Assembly: GCA_015057435.1 (NCBI GenBank)
Contig: SVEJ01000022.1
Coordinates: 1 to 53,435 of the forward strand
Length of the DNA stretch: 53,435 bases
Direction of reading: 5' to 3'
Source: Lachnospiraceae bacterium
GTDB lineage: Bacteria > Bacillota > Clostridia > Lachnospirales > Lachnospiraceae
Shown: positions 37,812 through 48,273 of the stretch, piece after piece
Numbering within the stretch: position 1 is the first letter of the stretch
How the letters are laid out: each line of letters starts with the position of its first letter
Program-made: the position numbers and the translations under genes
The notes under the pieces: generated by a model
The model's database searches: none
Told to the model about the DNA's origin: nothing
What the model saw: the letters and a program-made list of their open reading frames with translations, nothing else

Positions 37812-40800
37812 ATGAGAAGTAAGAAGAGAATCATAAGTGTTATTATGACATTGGTTATGATTATGACACTCGTGCCGGTGCCGGGAGGGAAGGCGCAGGC
37901 AGCAAGTAATGTGATTGAAAAGACAATTGTTGAAGGAGAACAATTGGTGATTACGGCGGAGGAGTTGGGAGTAGAAGTGAATCCGTTGGAAACCACAACT
38001 TATATTTGGAAGATTAAGAAAGGCGATACAGACTATACAGGAAGCTCTATCGACGGAAAACTTCTGACAAAATCAGTTACTAATCAATTTGTTATTTTTG
38101 ATGTGGATGGAAAATGCATTTTAGATGGTGCAACAATAAGTTTAAAATTGATCAGTCAAACGCTTGGGACGGTGGAATGGCCGACAACGGTACTCCTTCG
38201 TGCAACGCATACACCGAAAATGATGGAGTCAGGTGATACATGGGTTGTAGGAGCAACACAGCACTATCAAGTGTGTACTGACTGTAATACAGAATACGGA
38301 CACACCGACCATGCTTCAGGTGATTGGATTGTAGATAAAGCTGCAACAGAGGAAGAAACCGGAAGTCAGCACAAAGAGTGTACTGTTTGTGGGAAAGTGA
38401 TGGAGACAGAGGAAATTCCGAAGCTTGCTTGTTCTCATACGATTTTTCTTCCTACATGGAATTATAATGCAGAGGTTCATTCGCGAAGTTGCTTGTGCGG
38501 AAGTGCTTCAGCTTATGTAGGTGAACATACAGCCGGCGATTGGATTTTAGATAAGACGCCTACTGCAGAAGAGGACGGAAAGAGGCATAAGGAGTGTACC
38601 GTTTGTGGATATAAGATGGAAGAAGAAACGATTTCTTACGAAGCTTCTGTGATAAAGACAATTTCTGTTACAGGCATTGAGATACCGAAAGCCGGTCAGG
38701 ATTATACAGATGTTGAGAATAAATCGGAAGCTTTGACTTATGGCGGAGCATATGTGATGGACTACATCAAATATGAAGTGTATGACGAAGAGGCAGAGGA
38801 ATGGAGTGAACTGGCTGATGATGAAAAACTTGCTGTAAGCACAGATTATCGAATGAAAATTGGTTTGGTTGCAGAAACAGGATATATGTTTGATACAACA
38901 GTATCTAATATTACTGTTTCAGTCAATGGACTGGCTGGAACGATTAAGGAAGTGACGAATGAAAATACTTATGCGGTAATTTACCGGTCGTTCCGCCACG
39001 CATGTGTACACGATTTTAAAGATAAGATAGAATGTGATGAATATTTAGTGCCGGGCAGCGGAAGTGATTGTACGGATCCTTATGAATATTACTATGCTTG
39101 TGATGTCTGTGGCGAGAAGAGTCCGGATTTGACTTGGGAAAGTGATGTTTATGGTGCGCATGATCTAAATGAAGAAAACTACTGTGATACTTGTGATGCA
39201 ACTATTTATAACATCTGGGTCGGTTCAAAAGAAATCACCAGCAAGAATGCAGCGGATGTGTGCGGAGATGAAACAGTTTCGTACAATTCGGAAACCAATG
39301 TGCTGACGCTGAACGGATACTGTAATGAAGGGGAAGTACATGAATTCGAAGATGATTATTATGCAGCAATATATAGTGAAGGTGATTTAAATCTTGAACT
39401 TAAAGGCGAAAATTATATTACAGAGAGTGAAGATTCGGAAGTGCCTGTATATGGTCTCATGAGTTTTGACGGCGATGCAACAATATCCGGCGAAGGATTT
39501 TTGAAGGTAAGTACTACTAGCATGATTTTTGCACCGAATGGAGGTGTTACTATTCGTGGCGGAAATATTGAATTGAATGGTGCCGGTACCGGTGTAGCAG
39601 GCTTAACTGTGGAAATTGCAGGCGGCTATACCTCTATAGCAGGCCAAGATATTTGCGTTCTTGTAGGAAATGAAGGAGAAACGCTGAAATTGACCGGAGG
39701 CAGCTTGGATATGTACGCCTATAGTCCGGGTGATTTTATATATAATGCGTCTGATCGTGAAAGAAAAGCCTTGGATTTGAGCAATTATCATGGATACATT
39801 GCAAGAGCAGTTGTGCCTACGATAGGTGGACCAAGGTATGTAACATATGATCCGGAGAACATAGAAGACTATGTGGAACTTTTTTTTGAGAAGGTTCCGG
39901 ATAATATAGCGCTTGATTCGGTAGAAATCGAAAATGTTATTTTCCCAAAAGCGGGTGAGTTGGTTGATGATATTGAAAGTCCATGGGATACAGCTACCTA
40001 TGGCGGAAATTATGAGATATGTGAGCTTGGTTGGTACTTTGAAAATGAAGAAGGAGAAATGGAAGGTATTGATTATGATGTTCCGATGCAGGAAGGAAAG
40101 GAATATTATCTGCATCTTACAGTTGAAACGCCGTATGAATCAGGTTTTCCTACCGATTTGGATAAAGAGAAGATTACCGTGAATGGAATAAAGGCACAAG
40201 ATATTACGATAGTATATGGCCCACAATATTTGTCTTTCTATATACCATTTTATCCGGAGCATGTGCATGGTTTCGCAGATGTGTGGCAAAAAGATACTGC
40301 TAATCATTGGAAAGTGTGTAAGTGCGGTGAAAGGTCGGATGTTGCAGCCCATACCTTCGGTGAAGGTGTTGTGACAACACAACCAACAGCAACAACGGAG
40401 GGTGTTAAGACATATACTTGTACAGTGTGTAAAGCGACGAAAACGGAAGCAGTTCCGGTGGTAGAGAATGATGATAACAACAAAGAGAATAGTGGAACGG
40501 ATGCAGTGACCAATATACCTGCAAAAAACACAGTTTTAAAGGATGAAAAAACAGGAGTTCAGTATAAGGTTACAACATCGTCTGCTACCAATGGAACGGT
40601 AGAATTTACGAAACCAAAGGATAAGAAAGTGAAAAAGGTGGTTGTACCGGATACTGTCACCATCAATGGTATTACATATAAGGTTACAAGTATCGCAAAA
40701 AATGCTTTCAATGGTTTCAAACGATTAGAAAAGGTAACCATAGGCAAGAATGTAATTACTATCGGAGACAAGGCATTTTATAAATGTACAAAGCTTAGCA

Positions 40801-41036
40801 AGATTACCATTCCTGCAAAGGTTAGTAAGATTGGTAAGCAAGCCTTTTATGGTTGTAAGAAATTAAAGAGTATTACAATTAAAACAAAAAAACTTACCAG
40901 TAAGAAAGTAGGTAGCAAAGCATTTACCGGAACACCAAAGAATGCAAAGGTAAAAGTTCCAAGTAAGTCCTTGAAATCATACAAGAAATTCCTTTACAAA
41001 AAGGGATTGAATAAGAAGGCAAAGATTAAAAAGTAA
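37812..41036 (+). CDS. Secreted multidomain protein with Cys-pair segments, beta-helix and LRR end
   Basis: The 1074-residue product has AAGGAGGA before the ATG and a signal peptide ending near AQA-AS (about 32). Residues about 150-280 hold repeated Cys-pair segments of the form HKECTVCG, spaced like zinc knuckles. Ig-like domains follow (about 283-390). A beta-helix part (about 460-650) has the pattern YNSETNVLTLNGY, GDATISGEG and GGVTIRGGNIELNG. A second Ig-like domain (about 693-800) and a further Cys-pair segment precede the C-terminal LRR module (about 905-1074) shared with its neighbours. It is probably a large surface adhesin. No enzyme motif is seen. Confidence 0.83.
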   Translation: MRSKKRIISVIMTLVMIMTLVPVPGGKAQAASNVIEKTIVEGEQLVITAEELGVEVNPLETTTYIWKIKKGDTDYTGSSIDGKLLTKSVTNQFVIFDVDGKCILDGATISLKLISQTLGTVEWPTTVLLRATHTPKMMESGDTWVVGATQHYQVCTDCNTEYGHTDHASGDWIVDKAATEEETGSQHKECTVCGKVMETEEIPKLACSHTIFLPTWNYNAEVHSRSCLCGSASAYVGEHTAGDWILDKTPTAEEDGKRHKECTVCGYKMEEETISYEASVIKTISVTGIEIPKAGQDYTDVENKSEALTYGGAYVMDYIKYEVYDEEAEEWSELADDEKLAVSTDYRMKIGLVAETGYMFDTTVSNITVSVNGLAGTIKEVTNENTYAVIYRSFRHACVHDFKDKIECDEYLVPGSGSDCTDPYEYYYACDVCGEKSPDLTWESDVYGAHDLNEENYCDTCDATIYNIWVGSKEITSKNAADVCGDETVSYNSETNVLTLNGYCNEGEVHEFEDDYYAAIYSEGDLNLELKGENYITESEDSEVPVYGLMSFDGDATISGEGFLKVSTTSMIFAPNGGVTIRGGNIELNGAGTGVAGLTVEIAGGYTSIAGQDICVLVGNEGETLKLTGGSLDMYAYSPGDFIYNASDRERKALDLSNYHGYIARAVVPTIGGPRYVTYDPENIEDYVELFFEKVPDNIALDSVEIENVIFPKAGELVDDIESPWDTATYGGNYEICELGWYFENEEGEMEGIDYDVPMQEGKEYYLHLTVETPYESGFPTDLDKEKITVNGIKAQDITIVYGPQYLSFYIPFYPEHVHGFADVWQKDTANHWKVCKCGERSDVAAHTFGEGVVTTQPTATTEGVKTYTCTVCKATKTEAVPVVENDDNNKENSGTDAVTNIPAKNTVLKDEKTGVQYKVTTSSATNGTVEFTKPKDKKVKKVVVPDTVTINGITYKVTSIAKNAFNGFKRLEKVTIGKNVITIGDKAFYKCTKLSKITIPAKVSKIGKQAFYGCKKLKSITIKTKKLTSKKVGSKAFTGTPKNAKVKVPSKSLKSYKKFLYKKGLNKKAKIKK

Positions 41037-41068
41037 GGCACAATTGTATATTATATGCTTAAGAGAGG

Positions 41069-41114
41069 TCCCCGTTTGTTAGTTTTTTAGAAGGTTAACA
41101 AATGGGGATTTTTT
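41069..41114 (+). terminator. Terminator after the second LRR gene
   Basis: TCCCCGTTTGTTA and TAACAAATGGGGA form a stem followed by TTTTTT. Confidence 0.85.
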
Positions 41115-41246
41115 GGTTCATTTATTTTCAAACTATATGTATCGGCGATTTTAAGAGCAGTAGAAGAAAAAATGTAAGGAAAAAGTTGTGATTTTGTGTA
41201 TAATAGGTATATACTATGATAAAGAGTCGATGTGGGAGGATTAGAT

Positions 41247-42389
41247 ATGAACTTACATAAGAACATAATGAGAAAAGAAACAATGGCCATTATGGCACTT
41301 CTGCTCATGAATGTTTTCTTGGTTGGATGTGATGGACTCGATTCAAAATCAGCTAGTTTATCTGTTGTATATGGAGTCACTACAGTTGTGGCACTATTAC
41401 TGTTAGTTGTATATTGCACATTGGTACATAAGAAAGAACTATGGTTTCTACTACTATTTTCTAGTGTGTTTATTGTAAATATAGGATATTTTGCACTTTC
41501 GATATCTAAGAATCTGGAGGAAGCATTACTGGCAAATCGAATCGCATACCTCGGTTCGGTGTTTTTGCCCATGTCTATGTTGATGATTATCATAAATGTC
41601 TGTAGGATACAGTACAATAGAATTGTTCCGGGCTTTTTATTGTTAGTCAGCGTTATTGTTTTTTTAGTGGCTGCGAGTCCTGGATATTTGGATATCTATT
41701 ATAAAGAGGTTTCGTTTCGTGTGAATGCAGGTGTAGGAGTGCTCGATAAGACTTATGGGGATTGGCATTGTCTATATTTGTTTTATCTAATAATTTACTT
41801 CGGAATTATGGTAATCACAATCATTCAGGCATCGGTGTTGAAAAAGATGGAATCTAAGCTATATGCGATTATGCTTGCAGGAGCCGTTCTGGTGAACATA
41901 GGAGTCTGGATGTTAGGGCAATTGCTGGATGTTACCTTTGAGTTTTTATCGGTTTCTTATATTATTAGTGAATTTTTTATGTTGAGCTTATGTCTGATAA
42001 GGCAAGAACAAGATTTGTGTGAAGAAAGTGCATCTGTAGATGTGAGTCATGAAACGGAGAAAGAGATAGCAATACAAGAACAATTGTCAGAAATGACATC
42101 AAATCAGACGCAATTGGACGAGTTGCAAACAGCACCGGATTCTGTGAAGTTGGAAGATGGGAATGTAGTAAATGATGAACAGATGAAACTGTTTTTAGAG
42201 GGAGTAGACAATCTTACCCCTACAGAGAAAAAGATATATCATTGTTATCTTGATGGAAAAACTACAAAAGAAATACTAGAGCAATTGCATATTACAGAGA
42301 ATACATTGAAGTATCACAATAAGAATATTTATAGTAAATTGGGAGTGTCTTCAAGAAAGCAATTAAAAGAAATTGCAAGGAATTTGTAA
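41247..42389 (+). CDS. Membrane sensor with 7TM region and LuxR-type HTH
   Basis: ATG 41247 is six bases after GGAGGA. The 380-residue protein has about eight hydrophobic segments in the first 255 residues, resembling the 7TM input module of some histidine kinases. An acidic, Gln-rich linker follows (about 258-315). A LuxR/GerE helix-turn-helix closes it (about 320-380; LTPTEKKIYHCYLDGKTTKE and ENTLKYHNKNIYSKLGV). There is no kinase domain. It would be a one-component transmembrane regulator that binds DNA from the membrane. It lies between two surface LRR genes and is followed by its own terminator, so those genes are plausible targets. Confidence 0.83.
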   Translation: MNLHKNIMRKETMAIMALLLMNVFLVGCDGLDSKSASLSVVYGVTTVVALLLLVVYCTLVHKKELWFLLLFSSVFIVNIGYFALSISKNLEEALLANRIAYLGSVFLPMSMLMIIINVCRIQYNRIVPGFLLLVSVIVFLVAASPGYLDIYYKEVSFRVNAGVGVLDKTYGDWHCLYLFYLIIYFGIMVITIIQASVLKKMESKLYAIMLAGAVLVNIGVWMLGQLLDVTFEFLSVSYIISEFFMLSLCLIRQEQDLCEESASVDVSHETEKEIAIQEQLSEMTSNQTQLDELQTAPDSVKLEDGNVVNDEQMKLFLEGVDNLTPTEKKIYHCYLDGKTTKEILEQLHITENTLKYHNKNIYSKLGVSSRKQLKEIARNL

Positions 42390-42441
42390 TGTTGAATTTG
42401 CATGAGATGTAATTGTGAAATTCAATAAAAACAACACCAAT

Positions 42442-42478
42442 CCCCACACTTTTATTATAAAAGTGTGGGGACTTTTTT
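42442..42478 (+). terminator. Terminator after the 7TM-LuxR gene
   Basis: CCCCACACTTTTA and TAAAAGTGTGGGG form a perfect stem followed by a T-run. Confidence 0.9.
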
Positions 42479-42608
42479 CGTTTGTTCTGTATAATATATT
42501 TTGTGAGTGTTTTGTGATTTATTCACAGTAATTGTATGATCAATTGAGAAATACATATACATGTTTATCACAGAATTCATTCAAAAAAATTAAATGGGAG
42601 GGTACCAT

Positions 42609-44972
42609 ATGAAGAGAAGGGTATTAAGTATGATTTTGACAATTGTTATGGTCTGGAGCTTGTTGCCGGTTACAGCTTATGCAGCAACAACAATTTCCAC
42701 AGTTGCCATAACCGGTGTCGATGTGCCGGTGGCAGGAGCAACACCAGATTATACGGCTGTTACTGGGCTTGGATACAACCCAACGAATGAGTTTAATGAA
42801 GCTGGCAAGAAAGTGTCTGGTGTATCTTGGTATAACAAGACGGACAAAAAGCAGATGTCTACGACAGATGTCTTTGAACAGGGAAAAGTGTATGAGATTG
42901 CAATTGCAATAAAAGTGGCGGATGGCTATGAGTTTTCAGCAAGTGATAATTATACATCAACAACCACTGCAACGGTTAATGGAAACAGTGCAGGTATGGG
43001 AATGGTTATTAGTGGTTATAGTGCGAAAGAGATTCTTACGGTTAATTACACATTTGGTGCATGTGATTACGCAAGAATAGAAGAAGTAGCGGTTACAGGC
43101 ATTGATATACCGGTGCCTGCAGAAACGCCGGATATTACCGGTGTGGTGGATGAAAATGCAAATTATATCTTGCATCCGGATGATCCTTTTACATGGTATG
43201 ATGTGACAAGCGGCAAGGATAGTGGAATGTATCCGGGTGATACGTTTATAGCAGGTCATCAATATGCATTGGATATTTGTTTTAAGGTAAAGAATAGCGA
43301 TACACACAGATTCAAATTGGATAAGGATAATTGTCCGGATATAATAGGAACAGTGAATGGATTGCCTGCAGAGAATGTGTCTGCTGTGGCAGATAATGTT
43401 GCAACAATACGTTTTGTGTTTGCTTGTAATGGAGAAGATATTACATCAGTTATTATTTCCGGTATTGATAAACCGATTGAAGGTAGCAAACCTGATTTCC
43501 TTGGTATGTCTGCAGCGACAGGATATAGTTTTTATACGAATGCTGCGTCTTATCCGAACGGCGTTGAATGGTATGATGAAACCGCAGAAGGTGCTTGGTC
43601 TCCGACAGAAGATACATTTGTTGGTGGGCACCAATATACGGTAACGGTGAGAATTAAGGCAAATGAAGGATATGATTTCAAAGAAAAAGATGGAGAATTA
43701 GATATCACAGCTACTTTGAATGGTGAAACTGTTGCAGCTGGTCGCACAACAGTGAATGGAACTGAAGTGATAATATTAACGAAAACTTATGAGTGTATAG
43801 GAAATATTTCAAATGTGGATTTAACCATTCCGGAACCAGTGGATGGTAATACGCCTGATACGACACAGATTGTAGCAGATAAGTATTGCAGTCTCGGAAC
43901 CAAGGGGACTACATTAAAGAATGGATTCAAGTGGCATGATGACAAAGCAGATAAGGATATGGACTTAACAGGTACAAGTACCTTCAAAGAGGGTAATAAA
44001 TATACAGTGTCGATCACCTTGGATACGAATGACGGATTCAAATTTTTAGAGAGTACGACTGCAACAGTCAATGGAAAAACTGCAAACTGTACATATGGAA
44101 GTTCATCAAATGTAACGGTTCAATATACCTTTACAGCAGCCCATGCATGCAAGATAACATCGATTGCAAAGGTAGATGCAACCTGTACTACTGATGGTAA
44201 ACAGGCATATTATCACTGTGACGGATGTGATAAGAATTACGAAGATGAAGCAGGAACAAAAGAAATAGCAGATATTACTAACTGGGGTGTTATCAAAGCA
44301 ACTGGTCATACCATTGAGATTCAGAATAAGAAGGATGCAACAGAAACAGAAGCAGGATATACCGGAGATGAATATTGTACAGTTTGTAAAAAGGTGATTA
44401 CACCTGGTAAAACGATTGAGAAATTACCTGCGAAGGAGCCAGAAGTAAAGCCAGCAGCTAAGGGCGAAACTGTTACAGATACGAAGACGAAGGCAAAGTA
44501 TGTTGTGACAAAATCCGATGCAACCAATGGTACAGTAGCTTTCTCAAAGCCAAAGAATAAAAATATTACAGCTGTAACGATTCCAAGTACAGTTACAATT
44601 GACGGTATAACATACAAAGTTACAAGTATTCAAAAGAATGCATTTAGTGGATGCAAGAAATTAAAGTCCGTAACGATAGGAAGTAATATAACTACCATCG
44701 GAGACAAGGCATTTTACAAATGTACGAAGCTTAGCAAGATTACTATTCCTGCAAAGGTTAGTAAGATTGGAAAGCAAGCCTTTTATGGTTGTAAGAAATT
44801 AGCAACCATTACAATTAAAACCAAAAAGCTTACTAGCAAGAAGGTTGGTAGTAAAGCATTTACAGGAACACCAAAGAATGCAAAGGTGAAAGTTCCAAGC
44901 AAGTCTTTAAAATCATACAAGAAATTCCTATACAAGAAGGGATTGAATAAGAAGGCAAAGATTAAAAGGTAG
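42609..44972 (+). CDS. Secreted protein with four Ig-like repeats and LRR end
   Basis: ATG 42609 follows GGGAGGG and gives 787 residues. A signal peptide ends near AYA-AT (about 26). Four related beta-domains (about 28-150, 155-270, 277-398, 400-510) each open with a TGxDxPxxGxxPD-like strand and later hold an F-WYD/WHD segment and a GHQY or GxxY strand. A Cys-pair segment (about 515-615; YHCDGCD and DEYCTVCKK) precedes the C-terminal LRR module (about 625-787). The last 266 bp are nearly identical to those of the genes ending at 37556 and 41036. It is probably a surface adhesin in the same set. Confidence 0.85.
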   Translation: MKRRVLSMILTIVMVWSLLPVTAYAATTISTVAITGVDVPVAGATPDYTAVTGLGYNPTNEFNEAGKKVSGVSWYNKTDKKQMSTTDVFEQGKVYEIAIAIKVADGYEFSASDNYTSTTTATVNGNSAGMGMVISGYSAKEILTVNYTFGACDYARIEEVAVTGIDIPVPAETPDITGVVDENANYILHPDDPFTWYDVTSGKDSGMYPGDTFIAGHQYALDICFKVKNSDTHRFKLDKDNCPDIIGTVNGLPAENVSAVADNVATIRFVFACNGEDITSVIISGIDKPIEGSKPDFLGMSAATGYSFYTNAASYPNGVEWYDETAEGAWSPTEDTFVGGHQYTVTVRIKANEGYDFKEKDGELDITATLNGETVAAGRTTVNGTEVIILTKTYECIGNISNVDLTIPEPVDGNTPDTTQIVADKYCSLGTKGTTLKNGFKWHDDKADKDMDLTGTSTFKEGNKYTVSITLDTNDGFKFLESTTATVNGKTANCTYGSSSNVTVQYTFTAAHACKITSIAKVDATCTTDGKQAYYHCDGCDKNYEDEAGTKEIADITNWGVIKATGHTIEIQNKKDATETEAGYTGDEYCTVCKKVITPGKTIEKLPAKEPEVKPAAKGETVTDTKTKAKYVVTKSDATNGTVAFSKPKNKNITAVTIPSTVTIDGITYKVTSIQKNAFSGCKKLKSVTIGSNITTIGDKAFYKCTKLSKITIPAKVSKIGKQAFYGCKKLATITIKTKKLTSKKVGSKAFTGTPKNAKVKVPSKSLKSYKKFLYKKGLNKKAKIKR

Positions 44973-45120
44973 ATTATTAGTGTGTCGTTTCTTGTATTCT
45001 GCATCATTTGGTGAGTTTTATACATATGCTCACATTTCGTTCGGAAGAAAGTATAGAAATATGATATAATGAAACGGTACATAATGAATAAAACTATTTT
45101 GTGATAAGGAGGTTATGAGA

Positions 45121-47271
45121 ATGAAACAAAAATGGAAAGTATTAATGAGCTTGTTTATAGCATTTGTATTGGCAATTCCGTTAGCACCAATGACAAAAGC
45201 AGGAACAGTTCAGGCAGCAAGTGATTTGATTTATGAGAGAACGCCAGCATTGCAGTGTCCGATTTCTAAGGTGGAATATATTCCGGATTCAGATGGTAAT
45301 TATCAGATTAAAGTGACGTTAGATATCAGCATCTATAAAGAGAATAACCTTCCATCATGGGATTATGTGGATGTGGCAAATTTGACACTCTATAGTACAG
45401 ATGATTCCCAATGGATTTCTTATACTCAACTTGGTGGTGTGGATTTGGCAGAAGGTTCGGCTACGTTTAATAATGCATGTAGAAATCGCAATTTAAAACC
45501 TAATGAAAATTTCAGACTATACGTAGATCTTGGATGTTCTGTTGATAATCAAGGGGATTATGGAACTACATTAAAGAATGATCTTGGACAATTGATGAAT
45601 TGGATGGCTATTGAATTAACTGCACCAGCAATACAAGAAGAATCAGAAGAGGTGATTACACCAGATGCAGATTTTGTTGTAAATAATCAAACAATTGATG
45701 GTTATAGATATAAGGATACCGGATCAGAGATAATATATGAGAAATCATTTAAAGCAGATAGTACAAAATACTTAGAAGGAATGGGTTGGCAATATAGTGG
45801 TGATTCACAGGATAGTAATTGCCGTTCTGTTGTTTATGATAGTAAAGGCAATGAAGTTTCTTGTACGAAAGCAGATAGCGGATATTATATCTGGAATTTT
45901 ACAAAGGCAGACACATATACTTTTAAGTTGATTTCCGGCAATACAACTGCATTAGGAAAAATAAATTACAAGGTATACCTGAAATTTGGTTCTGTACATG
46001 TATATACCAACAAATATTTGGATGTAAAAGCAGAAGCTTATGATAGATATGAAGATAATCTTAGCTACGCTACAGAGTATGTAGTTAAAATTACAACAGG
46101 TCAATATGATGGTAAAGATACACCGGAAATGATTGTATACAGAGAAAATTTGAAAGCAGGTACGTTTAGTAATCCGCCATCGCTAAGTACTTTGGATTAC
46201 ATCGATTATAATGTTGTTTTTGGTGGGCAATACAAGTACTATGTTGTAAATAAGAAGCTGTTAAGTAGTAGCATGCAGAATGTGTTACCAAACTCTAAGG
46301 CAGAGAGAACAGTTACAGCAGCTGTCAAAGCTGAGCTTACTAAATTATCAGCAGTCACGCCGACGGTCGATATACCAACACCACCGGTTCCGGCTGTTAT
46401 CAGATTGCAAAGTACCAAAGGTGTTTGTCAGGCAAACTTATCCTGGGATATAGAAGGTGGTAATCTTGCATTTGTTACAGGATATAAGATTGAGAGAATG
46501 ACTAGTGCCAATGTTGTAAAGGATACAATTACAGTAAAGGCAGAGCATTATATCGAAAAAACAATCTACATTCCGTATAGCGGTACTTCCAAGATTAAAG
46601 TGACGCCATATTATACAGATAATGGAAGCAATTATTATGGTAAATCACAGACGATTTCCTGTGTCTCTGCAAAAATTAAAGCACCAGCTGCATATGCAAC
46701 GAAGCTAAGTGGAAGTAAGGCAAGACTAACTGTAAAAATGCAGCAGGGGGCAACGGGTGTAGAAGTATATCAGCGTGTAGGAAAGAAATGGAAAAAGATT
46801 AAATCTTCAACAAAAGATGTTTATAAAGTGACATGGAAGAAGAATAAAGCAGGTACTAGTAAGTATCGATTCCGTGCATATATAAAGGATGCAGGCAAGA
46901 AATATTATTCATCTTATGGTAAGACAGTGAAACCAGGGAAGAATGAAAGAAAGTACTCTATTAGTAGTAAGCCTTCTAGCTTTAAAGCATTTTCACAGCA
47001 TTGGATTCCTACGAAGATTTATTACTCTGGTAATAAGGTAATGGTAACCGGTAAGTTTATTAATACACATATTTATCAGTTGAAAAATATCAAAGTTAAA
47101 GTTACCTTTAAATGTGATGGAAAGAAGATTGGAACGAAGACGATTTCCAGTGGTAAGATTAGTGGAGAAACTTCTAAGAGTCACAAAGCAGTTATGTTTA
47201 GAAATAAGGCTGGATATGATTTGCGAAACGGAGATTTAGAGTGGAGTTATCAGGTTATTAGTTGGAATTAA
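45121..47271 (+). CDS. Secreted Fn3 protein with basic C-terminal module
   Basis: ATG 45121 is seven bases after AAGGAGGT; the ATG at 45115 is only one base away from the site. The 716-residue product has a signal peptide ending near VQA-AS (about 33). It has an N-terminal beta-domain (about 35-175), a PPC-like domain (about 180-300), Fn3-like domains (about 415-500 and 520-605; QGATGVEVYQRVGKKWKKI), and a C-terminal beta-domain (about 615-716). Lys and Tyr are abundant toward the end. No catalytic motif is seen. It lies at the end of the surface-protein island and is followed by its own terminator. Confidence 0.78.
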   Translation: MKQKWKVLMSLFIAFVLAIPLAPMTKAGTVQAASDLIYERTPALQCPISKVEYIPDSDGNYQIKVTLDISIYKENNLPSWDYVDVANLTLYSTDDSQWISYTQLGGVDLAEGSATFNNACRNRNLKPNENFRLYVDLGCSVDNQGDYGTTLKNDLGQLMNWMAIELTAPAIQEESEEVITPDADFVVNNQTIDGYRYKDTGSEIIYEKSFKADSTKYLEGMGWQYSGDSQDSNCRSVVYDSKGNEVSCTKADSGYYIWNFTKADTYTFKLISGNTTALGKINYKVYLKFGSVHVYTNKYLDVKAEAYDRYEDNLSYATEYVVKITTGQYDGKDTPEMIVYRENLKAGTFSNPPSLSTLDYIDYNVVFGGQYKYYVVNKKLLSSSMQNVLPNSKAERTVTAAVKAELTKLSAVTPTVDIPTPPVPAVIRLQSTKGVCQANLSWDIEGGNLAFVTGYKIERMTSANVVKDTITVKAEHYIEKTIYIPYSGTSKIKVTPYYTDNGSNYYGKSQTISCVSAKIKAPAAYATKLSGSKARLTVKMQQGATGVEVYQRVGKKWKKIKSSTKDVYKVTWKKNKAGTSKYRFRAYIKDAGKKYYSSYGKTVKPGKNERKYSISSKPSSFKAFSQHWIPTKIYYSGNKVMVTGKFINTHIYQLKNIKVKVTFKCDGKKIGTKTISSGKISGETSKSHKAVMFRNKAGYDLRNGDLEWSYQVISWN

Positions 47272-47300
47272 ACTTGTGCGTATTGTTTGATTTTATCGCG

Positions 47301-47336
47301 GAGCGGTTCTTATGAACCGCTCTTGTTTTGTTTTAG
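47301..47336 (+). terminator. Terminator at the end of the surface-protein island
   Basis: GAGCGGTTC and GAACCGCTC with a four-base loop, followed by T-rich sequence. Confidence 0.9.
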
Positions 47337-47433
47337 TAAAAAGGGTATAATCATTTGGTGCAATTGGATGAGCAATTAATAGAAAAGTGGTAAGTTTATT
47401 ATTTTGATGAAATATTGACTTGGAGATATTAGG

Positions 47434-48204
47434 ATGAAGAAAGGGAAAGATATCTTGTTAACCAATTTACTAATGACAATCGGAATATTGAGTTTATTGT
47501 ACTTTGTTATGTATGCAGTATTTGTAGATTTGACAAATGTCTTTACCTATTTTTGGTTGATACTTGGAACTGTGTTGGTGTTATGTAAACCGTTAGCAAC
47601 CATAATCTATGAAAAGCAGATTGTTATACCATTGACAGTAAAATGGACAGGTGGTATCGTTATTGCATTTTTACTTTTGATATTCATTGTAACAGAATGT
47701 GTCATTATCGGTTATGGAAGCAAAGAACCGCAGCCTGATGCAGACTATGTACTGGTGCTGGGGGCACAAGTAAAAGGAACGCGTCTTACCTATGCATTGC
47801 AAACAAGACTGGATACGGCTTACGAGTATGCAATCAATAATCCCAAAACAATGGTGATTGTATCGGGTGGACAAGGACCTGGAGAACAGGTAACCGAAGC
47901 CTATGCTATGGCGGAGTATCTAAAAGCGAAAGGCTTAGAGGAAGAAAGAATCTTACAGGAAAATCAATCTACCAGTACCTTTGAAAATATAGAATTCAGT
48001 AAAAAATTAATAGATAGTACAGACGCTCATATTGTTTTAGTAACCAATCATTTTCATGTGTATCGTGGTGTCGGGGTAGCGAAGAAACAAGAGCTTACCA
48101 ATGTGGAAGGATTGGGCGCACCAACGAAATGGTACACCATACCGAATCAATATGTGAGAGAAGCCTTTGCGGTAGTAAAGTATAAGCTGTGTGGGCAGAT
48201 ATAA
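47434..48204 (+). CDS. YdcF/SanA-like DUF218 membrane protein
   Basis: The 256-residue protein has about three N-terminal membrane helices (residues 9-100) and a DUF218 domain: YVLVLGAQVKGTR, IVSGGQGPGEQ, STSTFENIEFSK and VTNHFHVYRG. Related proteins (SanA, ElyC, YdcF) act in envelope integrity and may handle lipid-linked intermediates; the reaction is unknown. A GGAGAT site precedes the ATG. QueA follows 69 bases later, so the two may or may not be co-transcribed. Confidence 0.88.
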   Translation: MKKGKDILLTNLLMTIGILSLLYFVMYAVFVDLTNVFTYFWLILGTVLVLCKPLATIIYEKQIVIPLTVKWTGGIVIAFLLLIFIVTECVIIGYGSKEPQPDADYVLVLGAQVKGTRLTYALQTRLDTAYEYAINNPKTMVIVSGGQGPGEQVTEAYAMAEYLKAKGLEEERILQENQSTSTFENIEFSKKLIDSTDAHIVLVTNHFHVYRGVGVAKKQELTNVEGLGAPTKWYTIPNQYVREAFAVVKYKLCGQI

Positions 48205-48273
48205 TATGAAATAAAAGATATAAGATAAGTATAAAGAGATGAGGATAGAAAATAAGGATAAGGTGGAGAACGT

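Noticed and set aside
40304..40771. Minus-strand frames with plausible hydrophobic segments in the LRR gene
   Set aside because: They are antisense to the conserved LRR module and recur only because the module is repeated.
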